Below are positions 17,348 to 29,952 of a stretch of 57,649 nt of DNA, piece after piece. A program made the translations under genes and the position numbers. Numbering within the stretch: the stretch's first letter is position 1; every line of letters starts with the position of its first letter. The stretch is from CAZMVY01 sp964653435 (GTDB lineage: Bacteria; Planctomycetota; Phycisphaerae; UBA1845; PWPN01): positions 1-57,649 of the forward strand of contig CAZZFA010000022.1 in NCBI GenBank assembly GCA_964653435.1, given 5' to 3'. The notes beneath the pieces were generated by a model. It was not told the origin of the DNA, did no database searches, and saw only the letters and a list, made by a program, of their open reading frames with translations.

Positions 17348-17855
17348 TCCAAGAAGCAGAAGCCCCGCGCCCCGTGCTCGGCTTCGGCCGAAGGCCGCCC
17401 TATGTGCCCGGAACCGGGTTCAGAGACCGCCGAGGCGCCGCGGGGACACACTTGCAGGCGGGCCTTTCGGCCATTGGCAACTCGGACGCATCGGGCACTG
17501 TGTTCACGTTCGCGGGGAAGGACAAGTTTTGCTGGTGCCGCGATAGTCGCACTCTGCCGTCGGCATGTTTGCAGGGCGTTCATGAAGAACCGCTTTCTCG
17601 CTCTTGCGGTCGCTTTCTTTGCTTCTTTGCACCGCTGGGGGGAATCGGCAGGCCCCGCTTGCCCTCCCGAGAGCGGGTCGCCCGGTTGTATTCGGACTCG
17701 CCGGAAACGAAACGTTTTCGTCCCCCACAATGACTGCGCAAATACGGTGGCCGTATGATAGAATGATGGCGTGGGGGGCGATCGCGGGGCCGGGAAACGC
17801 GGCGTGCGCGACGTCGGCGGGCAGTCGTCCCTTCCGTAGTCCAAGGAGGCCCGGA
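17348..17855. other. Long intergenic stretch without a supported gene
   Basis: About 500 bases between repeat B and the DUF4091 gene. Both strands are open over parts of it, but the translations are low-complexity and do not resemble a protein. A short plus-strand frame at 17582 (MKNRFLALAVAFFASLHRWGE) looks signal-peptide-like but has no good ribosome-binding site. A palindrome GGCC-TTC-GGCC lies near 17381-17391. The end holds the promoter region of the DUF4091 gene. It may be a decayed gene or a second repeat element. Confidence 0.4.
17730..17759 (+). promoter_or_regulatory. Possible promoter of the DUF4091 gene
   Basis: ATGACT (17730-17735), an 18-base spacer and TATGAT (17754-17759), followed by an overlapping TAGAAT. 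It would start transcripts about 90 bases before the DUF4091 start. Confidence 0.35.
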
Positions 17856-21530
<3,675 letters not shown>

Positions 21531-21614
21531 CCGATCGCGTACGCGGCCTTCGAGCGAGACGCGATCGCGACGGCAGGCGTGAATGCACTGATGGCGGCCC
21601 TCGCCGCGCGTCCG

Positions 21615-22802
<1,188 letters not shown>

Positions 22803-22934
22803 CGCCGCCTCCTGCGCATCCGACCAACCCGAAACAACACGCCTTCAGTCTAACGAGTGCGGACCTTCGCCGTCACGCACCGGCCCACGGAGTGCTTGAC
22901 GCGGTTCGCCCCGGCGGCGATTCTCTACGGGCGC

Positions 22935-23873
22935 ATGATCAGCTTCGTCATACCCGTGCAGGATGAAGAACCCACGCTCCAGACGCTCTGCGCGGAGATC
23001 ATCGACGTCGCCGGACAGGCCGCGCTCGAGATCGAGATCATCTTCGTCGATGACGGCAGCACGGACGGGTCCTGGGCGAGGATCGTCGATCTGGCCGCGT
23101 CCGACGGGCGGATCCGGGGTCTTCGGCTGCGGCGCAACTTCGGCAAGGCCGCCGCACTGAGCGCGGGCTTCGCCGAAGTGAAGGGCGACATCGTCTTCAC
23201 GCTCGATGCCGACCTGCAGGACGACCCCCACGAGATCCCGCGCTTTCTCGCGAAGCTGAACGAAGGTTACGACATGGTCAGCGGCTGGAAGCGGGTCCGG
23301 CACGATCCGTGGCACAAGGTCTGGCCGAGCCGCGTGTTCAACCGCATAGTCGGCGCGCTCACCGGCCTGCATCTGCACGACCACGTCTGCGGCTTCAAGT
23401 GCTTCCGGGCCGAGGTCCTTCGCGAGGTTCATCTTTACGGCGAGATGCATCGGTTCTTTGCCGTGCGCGCCTTCGCCCGCGGCTTCAAGATCACCGAGAT
23501 CGAGGTCCACCACCGTCCCCGCGAACACGGTCGCAGCAAGTACGGCATCTCGCGCTTCGGCAAGGGTTTCCTGGATCTGTTGACCGTGTGGTTCACGATC
23601 CGCTACGGGCGACGACCGATGCACGTTCTGGGTACGATCGGGGGGGGGATCGTGCTGCTGGGCGTCCTGTGCCTGCTGGTCGGGGGGTGGTGGGCGGCCC
23701 TGATACTGGTGTTGTTCGGCGCGCAATGGCTGGGCCTCGGATGGCTGGCCGAATCGCGACTGGCGGCGGCCCCCCCGGGTATAACACAGTACAGCCTCGC
23801 CGGGCGGGCGGGCGCAGGGGCCACGGAGGTCCATCGTGATGACCGAGCTGCCGACGATCCCCCCGGTTCATGA
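22935..23873 (+). CDS. Family 2 glycosyltransferase (polyprenyl-phosphate sugar type)
   Basis: 312 residues, starting MISFVIPVQDEEPTLQ. GT-A fold motifs: IIFVDDGSTDGS, RNFGKAAALSAGF, TLDADLQDDPHEI (the DxD-like metal site) and VCGFKCFRAEVL. Two transmembrane helices lie at about 228-275. This is the layout of DPM1/ArnC-like transferases that load a sugar on a polyprenyl-phosphate carrier in the inner membrane. The usual C-terminal GEYIGRIYEE-like block is missing and replaced by an atypical tail. The gene overlaps the start of the next one by about 35 bases. A run of nine G (23640-23648) lies in the first transmembrane helix. The open frame extends upstream to 22857, but MISFVIP is the normal family start. 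Confidence 0.9.
   Translation: MISFVIPVQDEEPTLQTLCAEIIDVAGQAALEIEIIFVDDGSTDGSWARIVDLAASDGRIRGLRLRRNFGKAAALSAGFAEVKGDIVFTLDADLQDDPHEIPRFLAKLNEGYDMVSGWKRVRHDPWHKVWPSRVFNRIVGALTGLHLHDHVCGFKCFRAEVLREVHLYGEMHRFFAVRAFARGFKITEIEVHHRPREHGRSKYGISRFGKGFLDLLTVWFTIRYGRRPMHVLGTIGGGIVLLGVLCLLVGGWWAALILVLFGAQWLGLGWLAESRLAAAPPGITQYSLAGRAGAGATEVHRDDRAADDPPGS
23640..23648 (+). repeat. G9 homopolymer in the glycosyltransferase gene
   Basis: Nine consecutive G encode Gly-Gly-Gly. Loss of one base would stop translation about 55 bases on and remove the transmembrane helices. Confidence 0.95.
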
Positions 23874-25254
23874 ACTCGACGACGCCGCAAGCGGCCCGGG
23901 GCCGCAGCGCCCTGCCGCCGGCGCACCGGCGAGCGATGATTCTGTGCGTCCACTCTACGCCGTGGCTGTCACGGTTGCCGTCACCTTCGCCGTCGTCGCC
24001 GCACTCATCCTCCAGACTTCGCCCACGCTGAGCCCGAACGACACATCGCGGTGGAACGCCGTATGGGCCATGGTCGAGACCGGGCGGTGCTCCTGGATCG
24101 GTAACGGGCCGTGGTGGACGATCGACCGGTGTACGTACGACCCGATCGGCACTCGCGAGCAGATCCTTCACGCACGCTGGTATTCGAGCAAGCCCTACTT
24201 CATGCAGGTGCTTCTGGCGGGGATCGCCTGGCCGATCTGCCGGCTGGCGCACCTCGATCTCAAGGAACACCTGAACATCGTCGGCCGGGCGGTGCTGATC
24301 CTTTTCAATGCCGTGCCGCTGGCGCTCTTTCTCGCCTTCTTCGGCCGGTGGCTGGTCCGGTTGCGGACGGGGGGCTTCGCGTTCGCGTGCAGCCTCATCG
24401 CGGCGGCGGCGGGCACATACCTGACGGCGTACTGCATCACGCTCAACAACCATGTCCCGGCGGCCATCTGCGCGTTCTTCTCGCTTTACGCGCTGTTCGG
24501 GATCTCCACCCGCGGAGCGGAGGCGTCATGGGGCTGGTTCGCAATGGCGGGTTTCTTCGCCGGCATGGCGGCGGCGTTCGATGCGCCGGCGGCCGCGATC
24601 CTCGGTTTGGGATTCGTCTACGCGGCCTGGCTGTTCGTGCGGCAGCGGCGCTCGACCGGCCGGAACGAATGGGCGATGGCGGCGTTTGTCCCGGCGATGT
24701 TCGTGCCGGTGTGCGGCTACTTCCTGGCCAACTACCTGTGCACGGGGCAGTGGTTGTCGTTTCAGTGGAGATTCCCGCAGCACTACGATCCGTACTGGAG
24801 CAAGCCCGTCGGCCTCGATGCGCTGAACGAGCCCAAGGGACTCTACCTGTTTCACCAGACGTTCGGGCACCACGGGTTCTTCACTCTCACGCCGATCTTC
24901 CTGGTCAGTGTCGTCGGTTTCGTCCGGAACCTGCGGGACCGGCAGCGAGGTTTGCGCCCCATTGCGGCGATCAGCGCCCTGTCGAGCCTCGCGGTCTTCG
25001 CATTCGTCACGTGGAAGACGCACAACTACGGCGGCACCTGCCAGGGGTCGCGATGGCTGTTCTGGCTCATCCCGATGTGGCTGATCATGCTGCCGGCCGG
25101 GGTGGAATGGATCGCGCGCAGACCGCTCGGCCGATGGCTCGCCGTGCTTTTCCTCGCGGTGTCGGCCTTCTCGATGGCGTACGCGTCCCGGATGCCGTGG
25201 TCGCGATCGTGGCTGCACGAACTCTGCGCGGCCGCGGGTATAATCCACTACTGA
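23839..25254 (+). CDS. Multi-spanning membrane protein, GT39/GT83-like
   Basis: 471 residues with about ten hydrophobic helices after a Pro-rich cytoplasmic start. The first external loop holds SPNDTSRWNAVWAMVETG, and a later helix boundary reads AAGTYLTAYCITLNNHVPAA. The layout is that of a GT-C-type membrane glycosyltransferase or mannosyltransferase-like protein. Its overlap with a polyprenyl-phosphate glycosyltransferase supports use of a lipid-linked sugar, but I do not recognise a specific family motif. The ribosome-binding GGAGG (23825-23829) serves either GTG at 23836 or ATG at 23839. Confidence 0.7.
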   Translation: MTELPTIPPVHELDDAASGPGPQRPAAGAPASDDSVRPLYAVAVTVAVTFAVVAALILQTSPTLSPNDTSRWNAVWAMVETGRCSWIGNGPWWTIDRCTYDPIGTREQILHARWYSSKPYFMQVLLAGIAWPICRLAHLDLKEHLNIVGRAVLILFNAVPLALFLAFFGRWLVRLRTGGFAFACSLIAAAAGTYLTAYCITLNNHVPAAICAFFSLYALFGISTRGAEASWGWFAMAGFFAGMAAAFDAPAAAILGLGFVYAAWLFVRQRRSTGRNEWAMAAFVPAMFVPVCGYFLANYLCTGQWLSFQWRFPQHYDPYWSKPVGLDALNEPKGLYLFHQTFGHHGFFTLTPIFLVSVVGFVRNLRDRQRGLRPIAAISALSSLAVFAFVTWKTHNYGGTCQGSRWLFWLIPMWLIMLPAGVEWIARRPLGRWLAVLFLAVSAFSMAYASRMPWSRSWLHELCAAAGIIHY

Positions 25255-25284
25255 GGCACGTTTCGTCGCGGTCCCGGTCGGGGC

Positions 25285-25821
25285 TCAGCGCGGCGTCGCG
25301 GGCACGCCCGGCAGCGACCGGAACGACACGTGGCAGGCGTTGCACGTTGCCGTGATCCGCTCCATCGTCGCGGCGGCCGCGGAGTAGTCCCGGCCGGCGG
25401 CATTCTGCTTCAGTTGCACCGCCTCCCGCCGCAGCTTGTCGGCGAGACTCAGGAAGACGCGCCGGTCCTGTTCGTCGATCTGGACGCCCTGGAGTGCCTC
25501 CGGGATTCGTGCGGCCGCCTTGGCCATGGAATCGGCGGCGGCGGCGACTTTGTCCATGTCCGGCCGGAACTTGTCGCCGGTGTACAATTCCGCCCGCATC
25601 TGCGAGGAGTGCAGGCGGTTGAGTTCGAGCATGTCCTTCTGCAGTTCCTCGCCGAACACGGCGTGCAGGGCCGGCGCGCCCGTGTTCGCAAGCCGTTGCT
25701 CCACCGTCGGCTGAGCCGGAGGGGCGCATGCCGCCACCTGCAGCATGCCCCCGACGACGATCGCCGTACGCGCAGCAGCGAACCCACGGCGAAACATGCC
25801 ATCCATGCGAACGTTGAACAT
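25285..25821 (-). CDS. Cytochrome c'-like haem lipoprotein
   Basis: 178 residues. The lipobox is QVAAC with Cys32; the C-terminus has the haem c motif CNACH (160-164) followed by VSFRSLPG. The body is helical with no other Cys. A single CxxCH near the end of a four-helix protein is the pattern of cytochrome c' / c-556. This suggests a periplasmic, membrane-tethered electron carrier or gas-binding protein. I chose the ATG at 25821 because GGAGGATCC sits just before it; the frame stays open to 25839. It converges with the membrane protein gene. A TATAGT -10-like element lies upstream. Confidence 0.8.
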   Translation of the reverse strand: MFNVRMDGMFRRGFAAARTAIVVGGMLQVAACAPPAQPTVEQRLANTGAPALHAVFGEELQKDMLELNRLHSSQMRAELYTGDKFRPDMDKVAAAADSMAKAAARIPEALQGVQIDEQDRRVFLSLADKLRREAVQLKQNAAGRDYSAAAATMERITATCNACHVSFRSLPGVPATPR

Positions 25822-25853
25822 CTTCGGATCCTCCATCATGTTCGTCTGACATG

Positions 25854-25876
25854 GCGCAATCCGCTCCGGATTGCGC
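25854..25876. other. Perfect 10-bp hairpin
   Basis: GCGCAATCCG and CGGATTGCGC pair around CTC, in the 5' region of the cytochrome c' gene. It overlaps a second small palindrome, CGCGG-CTA-CCGCG (25874-25886). It could be a leader structure or an inserted palindromic repeat. Confidence 0.6.
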
Positions 25877-25891
25877 GGCTACCGCGGGGAT

Positions 25892-25897
25892 ACTATA
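25892..25897 (-). promoter_or_regulatory. -10-like TATAGT upstream of cytochrome c' gene
   Basis: TATAGT on the minus strand, five of six matches to consensus, between the DUF89 stop and the cytochrome start. No clear -35. Confidence 0.35.
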
Positions 25898-25918
25898 CGA
25901 GATATCGCCGGTTGGCGA

Positions 25919-25932
25919 GCCGGCCTTCCGGC
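25919..25932 (-). terminator. Hairpin after DUF89 gene
   Basis: GCCGG and CCGGC pair around CCTT, six bases past the DUF89 stop. The same 14-base palindrome occurs after the PPC gene at 48170. Confidence 0.45.
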
Positions 25933-25937
25933 CGCGC

Positions 25938-27053
25938 TTACGGTCGTCCGCTCGTCGCCCCTGCCTCGCGGAACCGCCACAGGGGCGAGAACAACGGCAC
26001 GCCCACGCGATCGGCTACGAATTCGTCCTTGACCAGGGCGATCCAGAGTGCATCGCACGTGAACACCGCGCTTCGGTTGCTCTCCACGCTGCGTCCCATG
26101 CCTTCCAGAATGATCAGGTCGCTCCCGGAGGCGGCCTCGTTGCACGCGTCCGACACGTCGGCCAAGTCGATCAGCGGCGTCCCGCAGCCGGAGGCGACCG
26201 TGCCCAGACGGCCGTCCGTCACGGCCGCGTCAAGGACCGCATCAACCGGGCGAAGGTGCGCGATCGCCGTATCGAGTTCTGCCGCCGTGATGTCGTTGAG
26301 CGCAGGGAGGGAGTTTGCCGCCAGTGTCACAGTGGCCCCGCGCTGCACGAGCCAACGGGCCAGCGGCAGGCAGCCCAGGACGGCGTCCGCCCCGGCGTTG
26401 TCGACGAAGAACAGGACGCGGCGGTAGCTTGGCCCGCGGCGCAGCCGCTCGCACCAGGCATCGAGGTCGTCCTCGGGCCAGGGCCGCGGGGCGATCCGCC
26501 CCATCGCCTCCTCGAAGTCGTGCCCGTCGTCGTGGTAGCGGGCCGTGGTTGCCTCGCAGCCGAGATCGAACTCGTTGCCGGCGAAGATCCCCCGGGCCAG
26601 GGCTTCCATCCGCTGTTCTTCGGGCAGCCGGTCCAGGCGTCGCACGACGTGGGGATAGAGCTCGATCGCCTTGCGGGTCTCCTGTGCCTTGATCGCCTCG
26701 AAGGGGTCATCGAAGCCGTGGCGTCTCTGGAGTTCCTGGCGGTATTCGGTGAGCTTGAGGACCGTGAGCCGGCCCCAGGCGTCCGGCCGTCGATCCAACA
26801 CCTCAAGCCCCCGGAGGTAATCCTCCAGGAAGGCGTCGACGCGCGCGCCTCGTCCCGGTTCCGAATCGTTCCGAAGCAGTTTCACAATGCTGTGAATATG
26901 GGTCCGGAAGAGGTTCAGCCAGTAGGCCCGCGCGGGCGGGTCCTCCGTAAGGTCCCATTCGCAGGCGTAGTAGCCCTGCGGGTCGGCAAGCAGCGACAGA
27001 ACCGCCACAACGAGCCTCCTGAGCCGGGCCCGCCCGTCCGCGTCGGATCCCAT
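25938..27053 (-). CDS. DUF89 / ARMT1-like metal-dependent phosphatase
   Basis: 371 residues of the DUF89 family (damage-control phosphatases, also found at the C-terminus of PANK4 proteins). Characteristic blocks: KGIF-like ARGIFAGNEFDLG, the core VLFFVDNAGADAVLGCLPLARWL with the metal-binding Asp-Asn, LAANSLPALNDITAAEL, and DLIILEGMGRSVESN near the C-terminus. Family members hydrolyse damaged phosphometabolites with Co2+ or Ni2+; the substrate here cannot be told. Cytoplasmic. It is divergent from the beta-CASP gene, and their -10-like elements overlap. Confidence 0.88.
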   Translation of the reverse strand: MGSDADGRARLRRLVVAVLSLLADPQGYYACEWDLTEDPPARAYWLNLFRTHIHSIVKLLRNDSEPGRGARVDAFLEDYLRGLEVLDRRPDAWGRLTVLKLTEYRQELQRRHGFDDPFEAIKAQETRKAIELYPHVVRRLDRLPEEQRMEALARGIFAGNEFDLGCEATTARYHDDGHDFEEAMGRIAPRPWPEDDLDAWCERLRRGPSYRRVLFFVDNAGADAVLGCLPLARWLVQRGATVTLAANSLPALNDITAAELDTAIAHLRPVDAVLDAAVTDGRLGTVASGCGTPLIDLADVSDACNEAASGSDLIILEGMGRSVESNRSAVFTCDALWIALVKDEFVADRVGVPLFSPLWRFREAGATSGRP

Positions 27054-27072
27054 GATCCGCCCGTCGGTTCCG

Positions 27073-27080
27073 CGTATAAT
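27073..27080. promoter_or_regulatory. Overlapping divergent -10 elements
   Basis: Plus strand TATAAT (27075-27080) faces the beta-CASP gene. The same bases read GATTATAC on the minus strand toward the DUF89 gene. Neither has an obvious -35. Confidence 0.35.
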
Positions 27081-27215
27081 CAGGTACGGGCGAGCGAGGG
27101 GTTATCTTATACGCGAACGGCGGCGTTCGGCCCAGGCATGGTCGGGAGCGTTCGCCCGGATGCCTCCGGCCGGATCGGGTGAAGGTTCGGCGGCCGGAAC
27201 GCCGATTGGAGAATC

Positions 27216-28616
27216 ATGGCGTATCTGCGATTTCACGGGGCCGCGCAGGAAGTCACCGGCTCGATGCACCTGTTGGAATGGAACGGTCACCGCGTGGCCC
27301 TCGATTGCGGTCTCTTTCAGGGCCGCCGTGCCGAGGCGCATCAGAAGAACACGACGTATCCCTGCGAGCCGCGCTCGCTGACGGCGGTTGTTCTCAGCCA
27401 CGCCCACATTGATCACAGCGGCAAGCTTCCGCGGCTCGTCAAGGACGGCTTTGACGGGCCGATCTTCGCCACGTCCGCGACGAGGGATCTCGCCGAGGTC
27501 ATGCTCGCCGACTCGGCCCATATTCAGCTCGAAGATACGGCGTACTTCAACAAGAAGCGGGCGAAGCTCGGTGAGCGGGCGCTCGAGCCGCTCTACGACG
27601 ACGACGACGTGCAGCGGACCGTCCGCCTGTTCCGGCCGATGCCCTACGATCAGGCGTTCGAGGTGGCGCCGGGCGTGCGGGCGACGTTCCTCGACGCGGG
27701 CCACCTGCTCGGCTCGGCGGAGGTCCGCCTCGAGTTGGATGACGGCGCCGGGCGCGCGGCCACGGTCGCGTATTCGGGCGATCTGGGAAGGTTTCACACG
27801 CCCATCCTGCGCGATCCGACGCCGCTGCCGGAGTGCGACTACCTGATCTGCGAGACGACGTACGGCGGGCGACGGACCGGCGAACCGGACGAAGTCCGCG
27901 GCAAGCTTGCGAAGATTCTGAACGAAACGTTCGACCGCGGGGGCAAGGTGATCGTTCCGGCGTTCGCGGTCGGGCGCACGCAGGCGCTGGTGTATTTCTA
28001 CCACCAGATGCTCCAGGACGGGACGCTCCGCCGCCGGGCGCCGCTCTACATCGACAGCCCGCTGGCCGTCCGCACGACCGACGTGTTCCGCAGGCACACG
28101 GAGTGCTACGACCGTGAGGCGACGGCGATGAACTCTCACGGCGACATGCTCGACTGCGACCGGTGCGTCTACATTCAGGACGTGGAGGAGAGCAAGGCCC
28201 TCCACGAGAAGCGCGGCCCGCTGATCATCCTCTCCGCCAGCGGCATGTGCGAAACCGGGCGAATCCTTCACCACCTCAAGAACAATTGCGAGGACCCGAA
28301 GAATACCATTCTGATCGTCGGCTTCCAGGCGGCGAACACGCTCGGTCGGCGCCTCGTGGAAAAGGCCCCGCAGATCAAGATCTTCGGCGAGATGTACCGC
28401 GTGAAGGCCCGCGTGGAGGTGCTCAACGGCCTCAGTTCGCACGCCGATGCGGGCGAGTTGCAGACATTGACCGCCCCCCTGGCCGGTCGATGCAGGCGGG
28501 TGTTCCTCGTTCACGGCGAGCCCGACCAGAGCACCGCATTCCAGGAGTCGATGCGGAAGATGGGCTTTGCCGATGTGAGCATTCCGGCCCCCGGCGAGCG
28601 CGTCGAAATCGCATAG
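27216..28616 (+). CDS. Beta-CASP metallo-beta-lactamase RNA hydrolase
   Basis: 466 residues. The metallo-beta-lactamase motif SHAHIDHSG gives His62, His64, Asp66 and His67. Further zinc ligands are LDAGHLLGSAEV and AYSGDLGRF. The beta-CASP insert runs from about residue 230, with VPAFAVGRTQAL, LSASGMCETGRILHHL and the final LSSHADAGEL. This is the layout of YSH1/CPSF73-like nucleases common in bacteria, which cut RNA endo- or exonucleolytically. GGAGA precedes the ATG. Cytoplasmic; probably monocistronic. Confidence 0.94.
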   Translation: MAYLRFHGAAQEVTGSMHLLEWNGHRVALDCGLFQGRRAEAHQKNTTYPCEPRSLTAVVLSHAHIDHSGKLPRLVKDGFDGPIFATSATRDLAEVMLADSAHIQLEDTAYFNKKRAKLGERALEPLYDDDDVQRTVRLFRPMPYDQAFEVAPGVRATFLDAGHLLGSAEVRLELDDGAGRAATVAYSGDLGRFHTPILRDPTPLPECDYLICETTYGGRRTGEPDEVRGKLAKILNETFDRGGKVIVPAFAVGRTQALVYFYHQMLQDGTLRRRAPLYIDSPLAVRTTDVFRRHTECYDREATAMNSHGDMLDCDRCVYIQDVEESKALHEKRGPLIILSASGMCETGRILHHLKNNCEDPKNTILIVGFQAANTLGRRLVEKAPQIKIFGEMYRVKARVEVLNGLSSHADAGELQTLTAPLAGRCRRVFLVHGEPDQSTAFQESMRKMGFADVSIPAPGERVEIA

Positions 28617-28917
28617 CCCTGGCTCCTCCCCGTCGGCATGCGGCGGGTGCAACCGGCGTGCGCGGTTCCTTCCCCGGGGCGGGCCAGAGGCGGCCGCGTT
28701 TGCCGTGCGGCAGCGGACGGTATAATCCCTCCTGGCCGGAAACGGTGCGACGGTGGAAGGTCGCGGCCGGGGACGTATCCGTGAACAACAGTGGCGGGGT
28801 CCGTCGCCAGAGCGGACCCGGGCTCTGAATCACGTCCTGGTCGGACCCCGCCGGCGCGTTCATCGACGGATGAACGCCTGCCGTCAGATGATTCGCCGGA
28901 GGAAGTGACAAGCCAAG
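28617..28917 (+). other. Intergenic region upstream of HAD gene
   Basis: 301 bases. It holds one promoter-like element at 28701-28728 and otherwise nothing I recognise. The first 60 bases after the beta-CASP stop contain short GC palindromes but no clear terminator. Confidence 0.4.
28701..28728 (+). promoter_or_regulatory. Promoter-like element upstream of HAD gene
   Basis: A perfect TATAAT (28723-28728) preceded by GG, with TTTGCC 16 bases upstream as a weak -35. It would give a leader of about 180 bases. Confidence 0.45.
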
Positions 28918-29679
28918 ATGTCCGAGCTTTCCGTGGACGTGATTCTGCTGGATTGGGGGGGAACGCTCGCCCGCGTGGCCACACAGGAGCAGGCGTGGCG
29001 GCGGGGCGCCCAGGCGGTCTGCGATCGGCTGGCGGGGCACGGCTTACGGCACCCGGAGGCGGTCGGCCGGCTCATCGCGATCATCCACGACGCCGAGGCC
29101 GCCGCCCAGCGCGACCCGCGGCACGTCGAGGTGGATGTCCGCGACGTGTTCGCGGCCTGGACGCGGGCCTGCGGCTGGCCCAGGCCCGACGACACGGTCC
29201 GCGACGAGGCGATCCGCGTCTTCGGCGAGAACTGGGTGGGCTGCCTCGAGCCATACCCCGGCGTCATCGAGGCGCTCGCGGTGCTTTGCGACCGCGGCTA
29301 TCGGCTGGGTCTCGCGAGCAACTGCTGGACGCCCGCGCCGTTCGTCCATGCCGAGCTGGATCGCCACGGCTTGCGGCCGTATCTCCACGGGATCACGATT
29401 TCCTGCGAGGTCGGCTACCGCAAACCCGCGCCGATCGTCTTCCGCACGGCTCTGAGCCGGGTCGTCGGCAACGGGCACGTCCCGCCGCCGGAGCGCGTCC
29501 TGTTCGTGGGCGATTCACCGATTCCCGATATCGCCGGCCCTTCGGCCCTGGGGATGCGGACGGCCCTCGTTCACAACCCCGAGACGCATTGTCCGCCCGA
29601 AGATTTCGCGCGGGTCTCGCCGGACATTCGCGTGGAATCGTTTACGGACCTGGTTCGCCAGTTGCCTGCGCGTCGATAG
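28918..29679 (+). CDS. HAD-superfamily protein with altered motif I
   Basis: 253 residues. HAD motifs: motif I LLDWGGTLA (nucleophile Asp12), motif II GLASNCW, motif III Lys in YRKPAP, motif IV FVGDSPIPDIAGPSALG, with a helical cap between motifs I and II. In motif I the second Asp of the usual DxDxT is Gly14. That residue is the general acid/base in phosphatases and is absent in some other HAD branches. The protein may therefore be a non-phosphatase HAD or an inactive homologue. GGAGGAAG lies about 13 bases before the ATG. The TAG stop is followed at once by repeat copy C. Confidence 0.82.
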   Translation: MSELSVDVILLDWGGTLARVATQEQAWRRGAQAVCDRLAGHGLRHPEAVGRLIAIIHDAEAAAQRDPRHVEVDVRDVFAAWTRACGWPRPDDTVRDEAIRVFGENWVGCLEPYPGVIEALAVLCDRGYRLGLASNCWTPAPFVHAELDRHGLRPYLHGITISCEVGYRKPAPIVFRTALSRVVGNGHVPPPERVLFVGDSPIPDIAGPSALGMRTALVHNPETHCPPEDFARVSPDIRVESFTDLVRQLPARR

Positions 29680-29852
29680 GGTCTTGCGCCGCAGCTCTTG
29701 CGCGCCGCGCGCGCACGTATCGCGCTGCGGCGGTAGCGCCACCCGTCATTCTGAGCAGCGCAGCGACGAAGAATCTGGCTGATTGGCGCGGAGAAGCCGG
29801 ATGCTTCGCTTCGCTCCGCATGACGGCCGCCGGCGCGGCCGTGTTCGGTTGC
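29680..29852 (+). repeat. Dispersed repeat, copy C (full length)
   Basis: About 173 bases. It starts GGTCTTGCGCCG immediately after the TAG stop (29677-29679) of the HAD gene. The signature CGTCATTCTGAG begins at about 29754 and the facing arm GATGCTTCGCTTCGC lies near 29800. It ends at GTTCGGTTGC, as copy B does. It lies between two convergent genes. Confidence 0.88.
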
Positions 29853-29854
29853 CC

Positions 29855-29871
29855 CCGAAGGCCGCCTTCGG
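29855..29871 (+). terminator. Hairpin between convergent HAD and sialidase-like genes
   Basis: CCGAAGG and CCTTCGG pair perfectly around CCG, right after repeat copy C, and are followed by a T/C-rich stretch. Confidence 0.5.
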
Positions 29872-29952
29872 TCTTCCGCCTTCTCGCTTTCCCCTTGTCG
29901 TCGCATGCAACGACCGGGGTTGCCCGCGAAAGGACCGAAACGACCTCCCGGC

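Noticed and set aside
17260..17844. Minus-strand frame running through repeat B
   Set aside because: No ribosome-binding site and no recognisable domain, and its end is made of repeat sequence. Kept only as a possible gene relic.
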